From Paralithodes platypus (taxonomy: Eukaryota; Arthropoda; Malacostraca; Decapoda; Lithodidae): 64,000 nt of DNA. The translations under genes and the position numbers were made by a program. How positions within the stretch are numbered: position 1 is the first letter of the stretch; each line of letters starts with the position of its first letter. The DNA lies in NCBI GenBank assembly GCA_032716605.1, contig CM064485.1, forward strand, positions 28,423,558 to 28,487,557. The letters are read 5' to 3'. This document shows, piece after piece, positions 45,075-55,954 of this stretch. The notes beneath the pieces were generated by a model. The model saw only the letters and a program-made list of their open reading frames with translations, made no database searches and was not told the origin of the DNA.

Positions 45075-45435
45075 ATTGGGAGGTTTGACGTACCTCCCAA
45101 CCTACCAAATAGGAAAACCTACTATTTGGTAGTAGTCTTGGAAAATCCAACGTCAAGGCTATTAACCTAATTGCAATGACGACTTGTCTATTTTGACTAC
45201 TATGTCGTCATTCCAACCGCGGTTAAAAAGAAAACGTCTAGAGTCTACTCCTTATCTTGCTCTAGGAGACGTTGTACATTAACCAAAACTACCACCGAAG
45301 GTGAAAAAAGCATAGAAGAGAAGAAAAAGGGGTTTACCTTAGTTACCGCTCAAGGCCCATCCCGTATTCCGTCATGCGCAGATCCCTGTCGAACGTGCGC
45401 ATGAGCGACCCTCTCTTGTCATCACATCTCACGTC
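45075..45435. repeat. 3' terminal inverted repeat of the DIRS element with outer extension
   Basis: 45130-45435 is the reverse complement of 53210-53498 (shared words AGTAGTCTTGG, AACCGCGGTTAAAAAG, AAAACTACCACCGAAGGTGA, GCGCATGAGCGACCC). The outer extension 45075-45129, with the hairpin GGGAGGT...ACCTCCC, is found only here and, reversed, in the internal complementary region. Confidence 0.88.
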
Positions 45436-45486
45436 AGCAGAAGAACGCGGTTGGGCAGGGGTCCGGCGTGAGGGAGGGTATTATGT

Positions 45487-45600
45487 ACGTTGGATTTTCC
45501 AAGACTACTACCAAATAGTAGGTTTTCCTATTTGGTAGGTTGGGAGGTACGTCAAACCTCCCAATTTGTTAGTAGTCTTGGCAAATCCAACGTCAAGGCT
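45487..45600. repeat. Internal complementary region (ICR)
   Basis: The first half (45487-45563) is the reverse complement of the element's 3' outer end. The second half (45562-45600) reads as the 5' outer end, including the variant CTTGGCAAATCC found only at 53480-53490. It therefore resembles the head-to-tail junction of the element, the role assigned to the DIRS1 ICR in circularisation. Confidence 0.82.
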
Positions 45601-46036
45601 GCATAACAAATAGGAGGAGGACATCCAAGCCCAACATACCAAAAAAAACAATGCATAAGACAAAATTATGAATGACAAAGAAACACAAGTTAAACAAGAG
45701 AGTTTAAGAAAAGAGTGAAAAACTGAGGAGTAGCTAAAAAGAGCAGTTTTAACACGTGCCCGTCATTCATAGTAATGCAAAACCATAGACTCGTCTTAAA
45801 CCAAAAAGTACTGTACACAAAATCCCTTTTCTTCCAAAACGAACAAAAACATGGAACACAAAAATAAAACACAATTTTCAAGTTGGCAAAAAACACTTAT
45901 GTACTGTATACATATAACATAATCCCAAACTTGCAATCCAGTGTTGCAAACCCGTACTCCCCCCCCCCCCTTTCAAAGAAAACAAAGTAAAAGAAAGAGT
46001 GACAAGGGGGGAAGACCAGGCAACTTCGCTAGAGCT

Positions 46037-47040
46037 CTAGGAAACACGACTCCCGAGAGCTATCACAGGCCGAGGGGGTCTAACAATGGACATGGAGAGG
46101 TAGGAGGAGACGAAGGTATGGACAGAAGACCACAAACCCGCCGAGGCGACGTCAGGCAACGAACGAGTCTGCAGGAACCGTAAGGAGGCAGCAAAGGACC
46201 GCACATCGTGCGCAGAACCCCGACAAGCAGGGTTACTGGCACGAATGACCCGACAAATGTGGCGTCCTATCTGTACCTTCGAGAGCCTCCCACCAGTCCG
46301 AGGAGACACCCACACAGCAGTACCCGAAGTCGGAGCCACAGACTCAACATAGGAGTGCAAGGCCTGCACCGGGCACAACACATAGTGAGTATGCCCACGC
46401 TTTAAAGCCTGGATGGTGAAAGGCTTGAAAACGTGGGTCTCTCTCTCATTCTTGGCAACAAAATGAGGGGAGGGGGCTAACGTGACGACATTCAAGGACG
46501 GGGAGAATCGCATGCATTCCTGGGACCGCGACATGGCAGCTAGTTCAGACACCCTATCCCCAGTGGCCAGAGCGACAAGGAAGAGTGTACGCTCGAGCAA
46601 CTGAACCGGTGTAGTGTCCCGTGTATATGTGTGTGAAGCCAGAAGGTCCAGAGCACGCCCCAGATCCCACTGAGGAGGGATCTGGCGCGGAGGCGGGCGC
46701 TCCCTGAAGGCAGCCTTCATGAAGGAATCCAGCTCCTTCGGCGGAACGACCAGCCCAGTGACGGACTCAAAGACCTCCCGGATGGCAGACAAGTGGTTAC
46801 GTATAGTGTTGACTTGAAAGCGACGTGTACGGAAGAGGTGAAACAAGTAGTGTAGGACGAGGGAAGGAGAGCTAACAGTCTGGCGAGTGTCCTGTATCCA
46901 CCTAGTAAAAGACCTCCAGTGGGACTCGTAAGTCCCCCAAGTCGAAGACGTCCATGAACGCTTCAGGAAGTCAGTCAGGTCCCGTCCGTGGACTGGGAGC
47001 CACCGCGCCTCACGAACATCCACGATGCGAAGGCCAACGA
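46037..47040 (-). CDS. Tyrosine recombinase domain of the DIRS element
   Basis: Starting near 47040 (RIVDVREARWLPVHGRDL) the frame encodes an N-terminal core-binding region (WGTYESHWRSFTRW, NTIRNHLSAIREVFES) and a catalytic domain with Arg in ATGDRVSELAAM, the His-x-x-Arg pair in HDVRSFAASL, and a candidate nucleophile Tyr in FVSSYLSMSI. It would cut and rejoin circular cDNA at the integration site. The homologous second DIRS copy continues RNase H and recombinase in one frame, whereas here one base is missing near 47038 relative to it (CCAACGAGG against CCAACAGAGG). This puts the recombinase out of register with the RT. Confidence 0.88.
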
Positions 47041-48699
47041 GGTCCGTAGGTCTCCAACCTGGCTCAAGTGGAAGTGTGAGAGAGGGAGAGGGACCGGACT
47101 CGGGCACCACCGCTTCAACTGGGAGTACCAAGCCTGGGCCGGCCACAGAGGAGCTATGAGCCAGACTCTGCCGCGGTACAGCCGCAGCCTCGCGATGACT
47201 TCGCACAACAACAGTGCGTCTGGTGGCGGAAATATGTATATCGACTGCCACCTGCTCCAGTCTTCCATGAAAGCGTCCGGACCCCCCTCCGGAGTACGAG
47301 TCCGGAGGGATAGGTACCGAGGCAACTTGCGCGTCTCCTTCGATGCGAACAAGTCGACCTCCGGAACACCCCAGGAAGCCGCGAGGTCGTCGAATACAGT
47401 CTGTTTCATTGCCCATTCTACAAGAACGCCCTGTCCTCTCGACAGGGCGTCCGCCCATAGGTTGGCAGTCCCGGGCAGGTAGGAGGCGTGCAGGGAGATG
47501 TTGTGTCGGTTCGCGAGGAAGAACAACTTCTCGGAGATCCCCAACAGAGTCAAAGACCTGGAGGACCCCTGCTTTTGGATACAGTGGACAGCTGTCTGAT
47601 TGTCCATCCGGAAGGCCACCGACTGGCCCCGAAGGGCCAGCGCGTGGTCCCGCAGGAAGAACAAGGGAACCAACAGTTCGAGGGCATTGATGTGTAGGTG
47701 TGTGTGTCCCACCCATCTGCCGTGATGTTGATGTCCCAGGTTGGATTGGTAACCCCACCCTACCTCGCTCGACGCATCCGTATCCACCCAGATCGTCGGC
47801 GGGGGGGCGGTCCAGGGCACAGCCGCAGAGAGCGTGCCCCGAGCAACCCAGTGTCCTAAGTGTCTGTGAATGGTACGCGGGATCGGCATGAGCCGATCCA
47901 TAGGGGCCAACGGAAACACCTTGTTGCCCATGAGTACTAGGCGGTGCAGCCTGAGCCTCCCTAAGGGAATGGTCAGAGCAGCCCAATTAAGTGAACCCAC
48001 TAACGAGTCCCAGATCCTCCTCGTGAGGGAGACCGAGTGCAACACGGTGAAGACCTTCCTGCGAAGTTTCACCGCGTTTGGCTGACTCTGGGTTACCGTA
48101 GCGTTGGACAGATCCCATTCGAGACCTACCCACGTCACGACACGCGACGGGGTCAGGCGTGACTTGGGAATATTGACTTTGAACCCTAACTGTGTGATGT
48201 GTCGAACTACTGTGAGGGTGTCGTGGACGCACTGTTCTAGGGTGTCTGAAACTATCAACCAGTCGTCCAAGTAAAACAGGATCTGGAGGCCGCTCCTGAG
48301 GAGAGGATCCAGAGCCTGCTTCACCAGTTTCGAGAAGATCCGCGGCGCGATGTTGAGACCGAAGGGAAGTCTGTCGAACATGAACACACGATCGGAAGTC
48401 TGAACGGCCAAGAATCGCTGGAAACGAGGATGGATAGGAACGTGCCAATACGCATCCTTAAGGTCCAGCGACACCACCCACAACAGAGGTCGCAGGGCCA
48501 GTCGTACCTGGTGCACCGTCAGCATCCGAAACCGCGTGTTCACGATGTGCCCGTTGAGGGCCGACAGATCCACCACCGGTCGCATCGCGTCGCAGTCCTT
48601 CTTCGGTACCAGAAAAACACGGGAGAGGAAAACCGGTTGACCGGCTTTCACCTCCTTGACGATTCCCTGCTCGTGCATGGACGTAATCACGTCGGCCAC
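46975..48699 (-). CDS. Reverse transcriptase-RNase H of the DIRS element
   Basis: The open frame encodes an RT (VPKKDCDAMRPVVDLSALN, DLKDAYWHVPIHP, LPFGLNIAPRIFSKL, catalytic FYLDDWLIVSD) followed by an RNase H domain with acidic residues in VDTDASSEVGW, NALELLVPLF, FRMDNQTAVHCI and ANLWADALSRGQ. The RT signature and the connected linker (FDDLAASWGVPEVDLFAS, WLIAPLWPAQAW) are typical of DIRS elements and unlike LTR or LINE RTs. The first codon of the open frame is GTG, so the true start is upstream or shared with gag. Its last about 20 codons after 47038 are out of frame because of the lost base. Confidence 0.9.
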   Translation of the reverse strand: MADVITSMHEQGIVKEVKAGQPVFLSRVFLVPKKDCDAMRPVVDLSALNGHIVNTRFRMLTVHQVRLALRPLLWVVSLDLKDAYWHVPIHPRFQRFLAVQTSDRVFMFDRLPFGLNIAPRIFSKLVKQALDPLLRSGLQILFYLDDWLIVSDTLEQCVHDTLTVVRHITQLGFKVNIPKSRLTPSRVVTWVGLEWDLSNATVTQSQPNAVKLRRKVFTVLHSVSLTRRIWDSLVGSLNWAALTIPLGRLRLHRLVLMGNKVFPLAPMDRLMPIPRTIHRHLGHWVARGTLSAAVPWTAPPPTIWVDTDASSEVGWGYQSNLGHQHHGRWVGHTHLHINALELLVPLFFLRDHALALRGQSVAFRMDNQTAVHCIQKQGSSRSLTLLGISEKLFFLANRHNISLHASYLPGTANLWADALSRGQGVLVEWAMKQTVFDDLAASWGVPEVDLFASKETRKLPRYLSLRTRTPEGGPDAFMEDWSRWQSIYIFPPPDALLLCEVIARLRLYRGRVWLIAPLWPAQAWYSQLKRWCPSPVPLPLSHFHLSQVGDLRTSLAFASWMFVRRGGSQSTDGT

Positions 48700-48917
48700 C
48701 TCCGAAGAGACAGGCCGGCTTCGTTGACAAGAGCTGAGTGGGGGTCTGGACTTCCATCTCCAGGTGAGACCCCTCCGTGCAATCTTCCGCCCCCACGTCC
48801 CTCGCGGCCACCGAGGGGCGCAAGGGCGAAAACGACCTGTGGGAGCCCCCGAGATGAGGTGAGCGACCCTTTCTGCGAGGCGAGAAGGAGAACAAGGAGG
48901 AGACCGACCTGGAGAAC

Positions 48918-51863
48918 CTACACATTTTTTGACGTGGAGGGTCCCCCGGTACGGTCCCTGCGGTCATAAGAGCCACGTTGACCACCTCTACCCCCCCCAC
49001 CTCGCCGAAAAGGGCAGGTCACCCCATCCCCTGTCCGTCGTGCGTCTGACCCCGTCGAAGTGCGGCCGGAAGTGGAAGGCTGGCCAGCCCCTTCACGGCG
49101 GGGATGAAAGGGAGCAGGAGCAGAAGTGCGAGGCGGAACCGACGCTCTGGCCGGCAACTTCCCTTTCCTGCGCCCTTTCTTGGCGGCAGCATTGGCGGCA
49201 GCACCCCGAAGAGGACCGGCAGAAGGACGGGACTGCGAAGACCCTGGTCGCGACACAGCGCGTCTTTGCGTGTCGTAAGCAGGGTCCGCTGACAGAGAAG
49301 CGTAGCGTTCCCAAGCATCCTGCGCAAAAAGCCCCGATGTATATAGCTCAGAGTATAACAAACCCTGACGAATATCCAAGGGGGCTTTCCGGCAGAACGA
49401 GGACCTTACCGTCTGGCGTTGTCGAGTTGCCTCGCACAAAACCGCCTTCAGCTCGGGAACCAAAGACACCGCGAGCTGAAGGTGGATCCGCCGAACGTGG
49501 TCCAAACCCTCGCGAAGATCGCCAGGTGCAGTCGCCTCGATAAGCCTCAGGTGGTGAACAGACGTCTAGAGGGAACCTAAAAGACAAGACAATAAGTTCG
49601 CCACCCTCTGCCGCAAGGTAAAATCCCTGTCGACAGAGGACTTATCTGGGTGGGAGAAGAACGGGTTAGCAATAGCACAAATTTCAAGTTTGGGCGCGCT
49701 GATCCAGGACCAGAACTTGCCATCCAATCCGCCGACAGATACAAGAGGAGGCAAAAGCAGTGACGACTCCGGAGGAGGGACTGAAACAGATCTGTCGACG
49801 GAACGGTTGGCGAATTCTAAGGCCTCAGCAAACCAGGCCTCCAATGGGAGAGGATTATCGAGCACGACGGCTAAGCCAGGCTTACCGTCGTCGCACAAAC
49901 CCGTCCCATAGGAGGACAGTCCCGTCAACACAGCCAGGGACTGAACATCCTGAAGGATGTCCTGGCGGCTGAAGTCTGACCAGAGCTTAGTCCGAGGAGC
50001 AGACGGGGGCTTGGGCTTCACCGAAAAGTACTGAAGGTCAGTCCTCGTCGGGTAAGCCCTAACCTCCATGTCGGCCACCTGACCATCCACCCTGATCGCC
50101 CTGAACTGCATCTTATCATTAATTTGGACCGACCAGTCCGAAGGTAGGGCCCTCTCACCTGACGGGAAGTCGGTAGCACGCTCCGGGTGGGAGGCCTGCA
50201 CCCCCTTCCAAACAGCCAAGGAGCCATAGAGGAGCGGCATAGTCCGCGACGGGACCTTGGCCTTCTGGATGGGGGGCAAGCGCGGACCCTGCCCTAGCAG
50301 ACGGAGAACCCCCGCATGGGAGACAGCAGGGGCAACCACCTGAGCCAGGGCAGGAGCAGTACTAGCCGACGACCGGGCAGGCGGAGAAGCAGGGCGAGAA
50401 GGAATGTGGTCCACCGCAGAGGGGAGGGGGACCAAAGCAGGGGTAGGTTGGGTGAGGCGCTGAGGTTGTGTCACCGCCAAGAAGCGCGATAAGAGGGAAT
50501 CTTGCATCGCCTCCAAGCGCGCGTCGAAGTGTGACACAACCCACCCCTGCATAGCCGAAAATCGATCCGAGAGAGGCGACCCCCCCGAAGATAGTTCGGC
50601 CCGCAGGGGCGAGCGTGAGCGAAAGCGAGACCCACGACACGAAACAGCAGCGTCGCGGCCCAAAGAAGGCGACCGACGACGGCCGTGGCGCCCCTGAGGG
50701 TCTCGTCCCCGATCACTAACGCCCGAGGGGGAAACATCACCATCCCCCTCTTCCAGCGACACGTCAGCCCCCGAGAAAGGGGACCCCGAAACCTCGCTAT
50801 ACTCCACCGAGTCAAGCAGCGGGGTACCCCCTCGGGGAGCCGGTAATCGAAGATCAGGGATAGAAGAAGGAAGAGGAGCAGGATGACGGGAGTGGGAAGG
50901 CTGGCCGGGTGAAAGGAGGTCAGAAGGAGCCGCGGGGGGAAACAGAGCAAGGATCCCCGGGGCTGAGAGAACAGGGCGGCCCGACACCGAGGCGGAGGAG
51001 GGAGGGACCTCCACCTTGGGACGAGACCGTGAAGGAAGAAGAGGCACCGAAGCAGGAGAAGTAGGAGGAGAAGCAACTACATCCTGGCGGACCCCCCTGG
51101 ACAGAGTAGGAGGAGGGAGCAGAGGGCCAGCTACAGCATGAACATCCGCGCGCGTAGAGGACAAATGAAGAGGACGTCTTTTGTGCAGGGGAAGCGGGCG
51201 AAAGGTAGTAGAGCCCCTATCCGGAGAGGCCAGGGGAGGGCGTACAGGGGCAGAGACGCTAACCCCGGCCTCAGGGCGAGAACCATGACGAGGGCGACGG
51301 GTGGAGTCAAGGTGATCAGGAGGACGATGAGGGGCAGTAGAGGACGGGCGACGAGGAGAGCGAGAGCGTGGACGGAGCTGGGGATCCTCCCGACGATGTG
51401 ACGACCGACCACGGGACTCAGGGAGGAGGGCCCGAGCAGGGAAAGGGCCAGGTAAACGGCCTCCAGACGGGTCAGGGATACCCAGGGCGACGCGGATCCG
51501 GTCGTCAACAAAGGCCGGGGAACGGTGGCCCACAGTCCTAATGTGGTGGGAGACCACCGCCCACACAGACTGAAGGGATGCAGAGGCCACTGCCGCGTCA
51601 GAGGAACCAGGGTGATGGTCCACCACATCCACCAGGTCCATACACGGGCCACACAGAGCAGGGAGGTAGGCCGTAGAGGACACACATTGAGAGTGGCGTA
51701 AGCAGGACCTGTGGCATTCCAAGCACGGGGAGCCACAGCCCTGGCGAAAGCAAGGCATCCCACCTGCAACGGAAGAACACACACCATAAGCAGCACGTTG
51801 ACGGAGTAAGTGAAGATAATGTCCAATAAAAACCAGGGAATGAGCATGGGTAAACAGGAACAC
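48918..51863 (-). pseudogene. Gag-like protein of the DIRS element with one in-frame TAG
   Basis: A single frame of about 980 codons is interrupted only by a TAG at 49566-49568. A plausible start Met lies near 51758 (MPCFRQGCGSPCLECH), opening a cysteine-rich N-terminus (seven or more Cys in 50 residues), followed by a long Arg/Ser/Pro-rich disordered region with RSRSPRR-like stretches. A conserved-looking C-terminal globular part (LPSDWSVQINDKMQFRAI, ILQDVQSLAVLTGLSSYG, DKSSVDRDFTLRQRVANLLS) and a basic Gly-rich tail (RRGGGGRGGQRGSYDRR) complete it. The tail resembles RNA-binding RGG sequence. Order and position match gag of DIRS elements. The amber codon may be a mutation or a readthrough site. 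Confidence 0.7.
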
Positions 51864-51959
51864 ACATGCAAACTGGAAGTCGTACTCACTCTAAACCGGG
51901 AGCACCGAGGGAGGTGAGGAGGGCGGGTGAGGCGGAAGAGCACAAGCAGAACCTGCAAA

Positions 51960-53209
51960 GATGGAGAAAGTGTTAACCACCACTCAACACCTCACATGCA
52001 GGGTCCATAACACCAGGAAAGTGCATACACCAATATAGTATCAGGCAACAATATGACACAAAAAAGGTCAACAGTGAAAACCAACTATAACCGCAAATTT
52101 GCGGGCCAATGGAGGCATAACCGTACCGACACAACCCTCCCGCATCTCCGCGAGACCCCCCAGCGATCTCCGCAAATTTGCGGGGAGCCGAAACGTCCCA
52201 GAGGACCGAATCGAGCACTCAGCAAATTTGCGGGACCGGCCGAGATGGTCCGGCGCCGAAAAAGCGAGAGGAGCGCCTAGGGAAAACCAAAAAGAGGCCC
52301 AGAAAAAAGCGTCATCTCCTTATGAACTTCAAGCGACGATGGCCATCAAGCTGAGCAGTGTCTTCCTTGATAATATCCTGACTCAACCGGTCAAGGGAGA
52401 GGCAAGGAAGACACACCAGGGGAGAGGAGGCACATCCCCCAGGAACCACCCAACCCACAGAGATAGAGCAAAGCCCATGAGGAGAAGTGGCAGGAAGGGT
52501 GGTTTGGCACAAACAGGGGCCCCCGTGGGGTACCCCAGGATTGGGCAAAAGGCTATGAAAGGATGGAGGTGAAAACAGGAAGGGAAAACAAAAACCAGTA
52601 AATGAAACTGGCGAGAAAAAGGGTGGCCTAGCCGTGAGAGAATGTGTCAGGGGCGAAAAACCCTGTGGTGTGAGGGAGGGGCCCCCGTGGGGTACCCCTG
52701 GATATCACGAACCACCAAGCGCCCAGGCCCTTGAGACACAGTGAAGGCTCGAAAGGGGGGACTCGGGAATAACGCTAATAATGCGGCCGACACAAACCCT
52801 ACAAACAGCACCGCCACCACGAAATCTCAGATTGTGAACCAACTGTACACCTAGGCTATGAAAAAATGAAAACTCATAGGGGCATAGCAAGTCCTGAATG
52901 AGAAACAAGCTAGGCTAAAATAAGCTAAAAGCTAAACTATGCCCAGACTAACAGGAAAAAAGAATATGAAAAGAGAAAGAAATTAAAAACACACACGAGG
53001 AATGCCAGGCGCCCCCGTACCTTCGGTAGCTATTTCCACATGCGTCTCCATTAAACACACTGAGGAGCCCATTTACGTGTGCCCTAGATCACGTAACATC
53101 TGTCTAACAAAAAGAAGGCCAGAAAAGCCGAAACGAACCTAAAACAGGGTGAATTGAAGGAGCACAACAAAAGCGGACTCAACAATGGCGACGCGTGAAA
53201 AAATGATGA
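51960..53209 (-). other. 5' untranslated region of the DIRS element
   Basis: This stretch between gag and the 5' terminal repeat has no credible gene. It contains three CCGCAAATTTGCGG-type palindromes (52091-52104, 52170-52183, 52220-52233) and two blocks with GGGCCCCCGTGGGGTACCCC (52518-52540 and 52679-52700). Confidence 0.6.
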
Positions 53210-53504
53210 CAAGAGAGGGTCGCTCATGCGCACGTTCGACAGGGATCTGCGCATGACGGAATACGGGATGGGCCTTGAGCGGTAACTAAGGTAAACCCCT
53301 TTTTCTTCTCTGCTAAGCTTTTTTCACCTTCGGTGGTAGTTTTGGTTAATGTACAACGTCTCCTAGAGCAAGATAAGGAGTAGACTCTAGACGTTTTCTT
53401 TTTAACCGCGGTTGGAATGACGACATAGCAGTCAAAATAGACAAGTCGTCATTGCAATTAGGTTAATAGCCTTGACGTTGGATTTGCCAAGACTACTAAC
53501 AAAT
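53210..53504. repeat. 5' terminal inverted repeat of the DIRS element
   Basis: The segment is the inverted partner of 45130-45435. Its outer end, ACTACTAACAAAT, matches the second half of the ICR. The adjacent flank (ATTGG) shares only AAT/ATT with the other flank. Confidence 0.88.
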
Positions 53505-54535
53505 ATTGGTAATTATAGAGAATAGGCTCGCACCCTTATTTGTTATGTTTTTTCCTCCAGATTTTGAGAAATTAGTGTAGGCCCTATTCATGGTCTTAGT
53601 TATAATGCCAATGTTGGATACACGATGGGTTGAGGGGGGGCTTTGCCCCCCCTCCCCCCCCCCCCCCCATGAATTATTGAAATCGTCATCTATGTTGCCA
53701 GCAGGGGATAAATATTGATTATACTGCATAAAGAAGGCGTTTGTAAACAGTGACTGTCCGAAAGAGCTCTGAGATTTATTAGAATGGGCGTTTTTTCGGT
53801 CAATATTAAGGAGACGGACCACAGCTATTTTCAATGATTGTATTTTTGTGGATTTGTTATTTATATGATTTATAAGGTTTCTATAGGCCTATTACAATTT
53901 GTTCATGCAAATTAAGGAAAATATCCAGGAACCTGGCCAACTTTTATTTTGTGAGTTTTTTTGGGGTTTTTTTTTAGCTAGTTTTCATCATTATACAGTG
54001 GTTGTCATTAATTAGAATCTCCGGAAAAAAACTTGTCCCCATTATCCAACAATCTTAAGATACGGCCCCCGATAGTGGGGAGGGCTATGTAGTACAGGGA
54101 AATTGAGGGGGGCTGCGCCCCCCGCACCCCCCGCTGACGCCGCGCAAAGTTGATCCTTGTAAGCTTAGAAAAATGATCCAGAACTGGATAATTTCTGTTT
54201 TGGCACCCTGGTCTAGACAGTGACGTACTCCCACAACAACTATTCATATACCATCATCGCTCGTGACGTCACACCCAGTTTATTGACCAATAGAATATCA
54301 GTATACAACTCGACTCACCTCCACTCGTCGCCCACCAGCTGAGCTGGGAAATTGTAAAAGTGAGTCCACAGATGCCCTCTAATTATTCATTTACCAAGTA
54401 TATTTTCCATTTATAGTATACTACGAAGCAACATACTGTACATAATACATATATATGTACAAACAACAAATATGCTATAACACTGCCCAGTTCTTGAGAT
54501 ATAATGCATGCCGTTTCGCAGGAATATACCGACTC
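53505..54535. other. No recognisable gene
   Basis: The stretch contains G/C homopolymer runs near 53633-53670 and a GGGGCTGCGCCCCCC stem near 54110. A TGACGTCA (about 54263) with a nearby CCAAT resembles the motif pair at 44757-44804. A 79-codon minus frame is unrecognised. Confidence 0.35.
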
Positions 54536-55160
54536 CCTCTCTCCTTGATGGGAAAGGTGTACGCTTCATATATTAGAAGCACAATAACATAATTATGCTT
54601 TAGAAATATGGCCTGTCAAAGTGGATGATATCAACAGAATGTAATGCAACAAGATGAGAATGGTGAGATGGATGTGTGGGGCTAAACTGCAAAGGTAGGA
54701 TATCTATTGAAGAGTTGAGGAGACGGTTAGGCATCAAGAGTATCAGTGATGATATGAGTACTGTACTAGTAGGCTTGGATGGTTCGGGCATGTGGAGAGG
54801 ATGGATGAACTAAGTTGGGTGAAAAGATACAAGTCCGTGAACATGGGGGGGAGCTGCAGGGGCAGAACAAGAAAGATGTGGGATCAGACTATACAGTCTG
54901 ATCTTGAATAAAAAACAAATTGACAAGTGAGGCAGCTCTGAATAAGGCTGCCTGGAGCGCGGCCACTAGGACATGAGACCGGAACCGCACTCTGTGTGGA
55001 GCACCCGGTCTTTACATTTATGTATGTATGTATGTATGTATTGTATATATAAAGTTGTATGATCTGGCCTCAAATTTAAAAACCTGACAAGTGTGCCTGG
55101 AACGCTGCCATTAGGATGTGAGTAAATCTGCACGGTGCACCTCATGTGGCCCATTTGGTC
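54536..55160 (+). pseudogene. RTE-type LINE 3' end fragments
   Basis: 54560-54975 aligns with 17035-17430 of the RTE element at DNA level (GTGAGATGGATGTGTGGGG, ATCAAGAGTATCAGTGATGA, GGACATGTGGAGAG-like words, GCTGCCTGGAGCGCGGCCA) but the frame is broken many times. A second, shorter 3' end follows at about 55065-55160 (TGCCTGGAACGCTGCCATTAG, then GTCTTTAAACTTAT). Confidence 0.75.
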
Positions 55161-55194
55161 TTTAAACTTATATAAATATGAATAATATCTGTGT

Positions 55195-55712
55195 AGGATG
55201 CACTGTACTAGAATAAAGGGACCTCTGCTGAGGATGTACTAGAATAAAAGGACCTCTGCTGAGGAAGAAATCCGAAGTTGAGAAATTTGTATGTATAGTT
55301 TTCAAAGGTGAGCTCATGCTGAATAACCGGCTCGAGAGTGTGAACTTTTGCAATGAGTCGCTGGAGATGGTGAACAAGTTTTACTACTTGGGAGATACTA
55401 TCTCTGCCGGTGGTGGGGCTGAGGTCGCCACTATCGCCAGAATCAGATGCGGCTGAGGAACGTTCAGAGAACTGCTGCCAATACTAAGCATGAGAAGACT
55501 TCCTCTCCCCTTGAAGGGAAGGTGTACATTTCATGTGTTAGAAGCACAATGACACGATTCAGAAATGTGGCCAGTCAAAGTGGATAATATCAACAGAAAG
55601 GAACGTAACGAGACGGGATGGTGAGATGGATGTGCGGGGCCAAACTGCAAGATAGGATATCTAGTGAAGAACTGAGGAGACGGTTGGGTATCAAAAGTTT
55701 CAGTGATGAGAT
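55195..55712 (+). pseudogene. RTE-type LINE fragment with a 30-bp duplication
   Basis: The fragment covers the same part of the protein as 43970-44510 and 17020-17220: a zinc-finger end, GTCGCTGGAGATGGTGAAC, CTACTTGGGAGATAC, then the C-terminal Trp-rich region. ACTAGAATAAAGGGACCTCT is present twice, 30 bp apart (about 55207 and 55237), a local duplication. It ends abruptly at a pogo-like terminus. Confidence 0.75.
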
Positions 55713-55720
55713 ACCTATTA

Positions 55721-55810
55721 CAGTCAGCCCTCCATTTAACGGATTTTTAGGGGGGAAGCGAAGTCCGTTAAGTGCAAAAGTCGTTAAGTGCAAATGACCT
55801 CTGAAAAGTG
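55721..55810. mobile_element. Possible pogo/Tigger-type terminus
   Basis: After TA (55719-55720) the sequence CAGTCAGCCCTCCATTTAAC begins, followed by GTCCGTTAAGTGCAAAAGTC. CAGT-start tips with TCC-x-TTTAACGGA are typical of pogo/Tigger DNA transposons in my recollection. No matching right end was found nearby. Confidence 0.4.
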
Positions 55811-55954
55811 GTTAGGCCCTAGCCTATTCATTAATAAAATGACAAAAATTCGGTTTTTCTTACCTTATTTACATACTATGGTACACAATGCTAATATAAT
55901 TGCCCAATAATGTATATAATGCTTATTGTTTGGCATTATGAGTATTGTACATTT

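Larger units (their letters stand above)
45075..53504 (-). mobile_element. Near-intact DIRS-type retrotransposon (tyrosine-recombinase element)
   Basis: The element encodes, on the minus strand, a gag-like protein, a reverse transcriptase with RNase H, and a tyrosine recombinase. Inverted terminal repeats of about 300 bp lie at 45130-45435 and 53210-53498. An internal complementary region at 45487-45600 joins sequences of both tips. No target duplication is seen, and the flanks share only about three bases (AAT), as expected for recombinase-mediated integration. These are the defining features of DIRS1-like elements. A TAG in gag and one missing base before the recombinase are the only clear lesions. 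A methyltransferase domain, common in some DIRS groups, was not found. Confidence 0.9.

Noticed and set aside
46988..47690. Plus-strand frames of 115-164 codons inside the DIRS RT/recombinase
   Set aside because: Antisense shadows of GC-rich coding sequence; the minus strand carries clear RT and recombinase motifs.
51131..51958. 275-codon minus-strand frame overlapping the N-terminal half of DIRS gag
   Set aside because: It is hydrophobic only because it is a frame-shifted reading of gag; the gag frame is longer and continues for another 2 kb.
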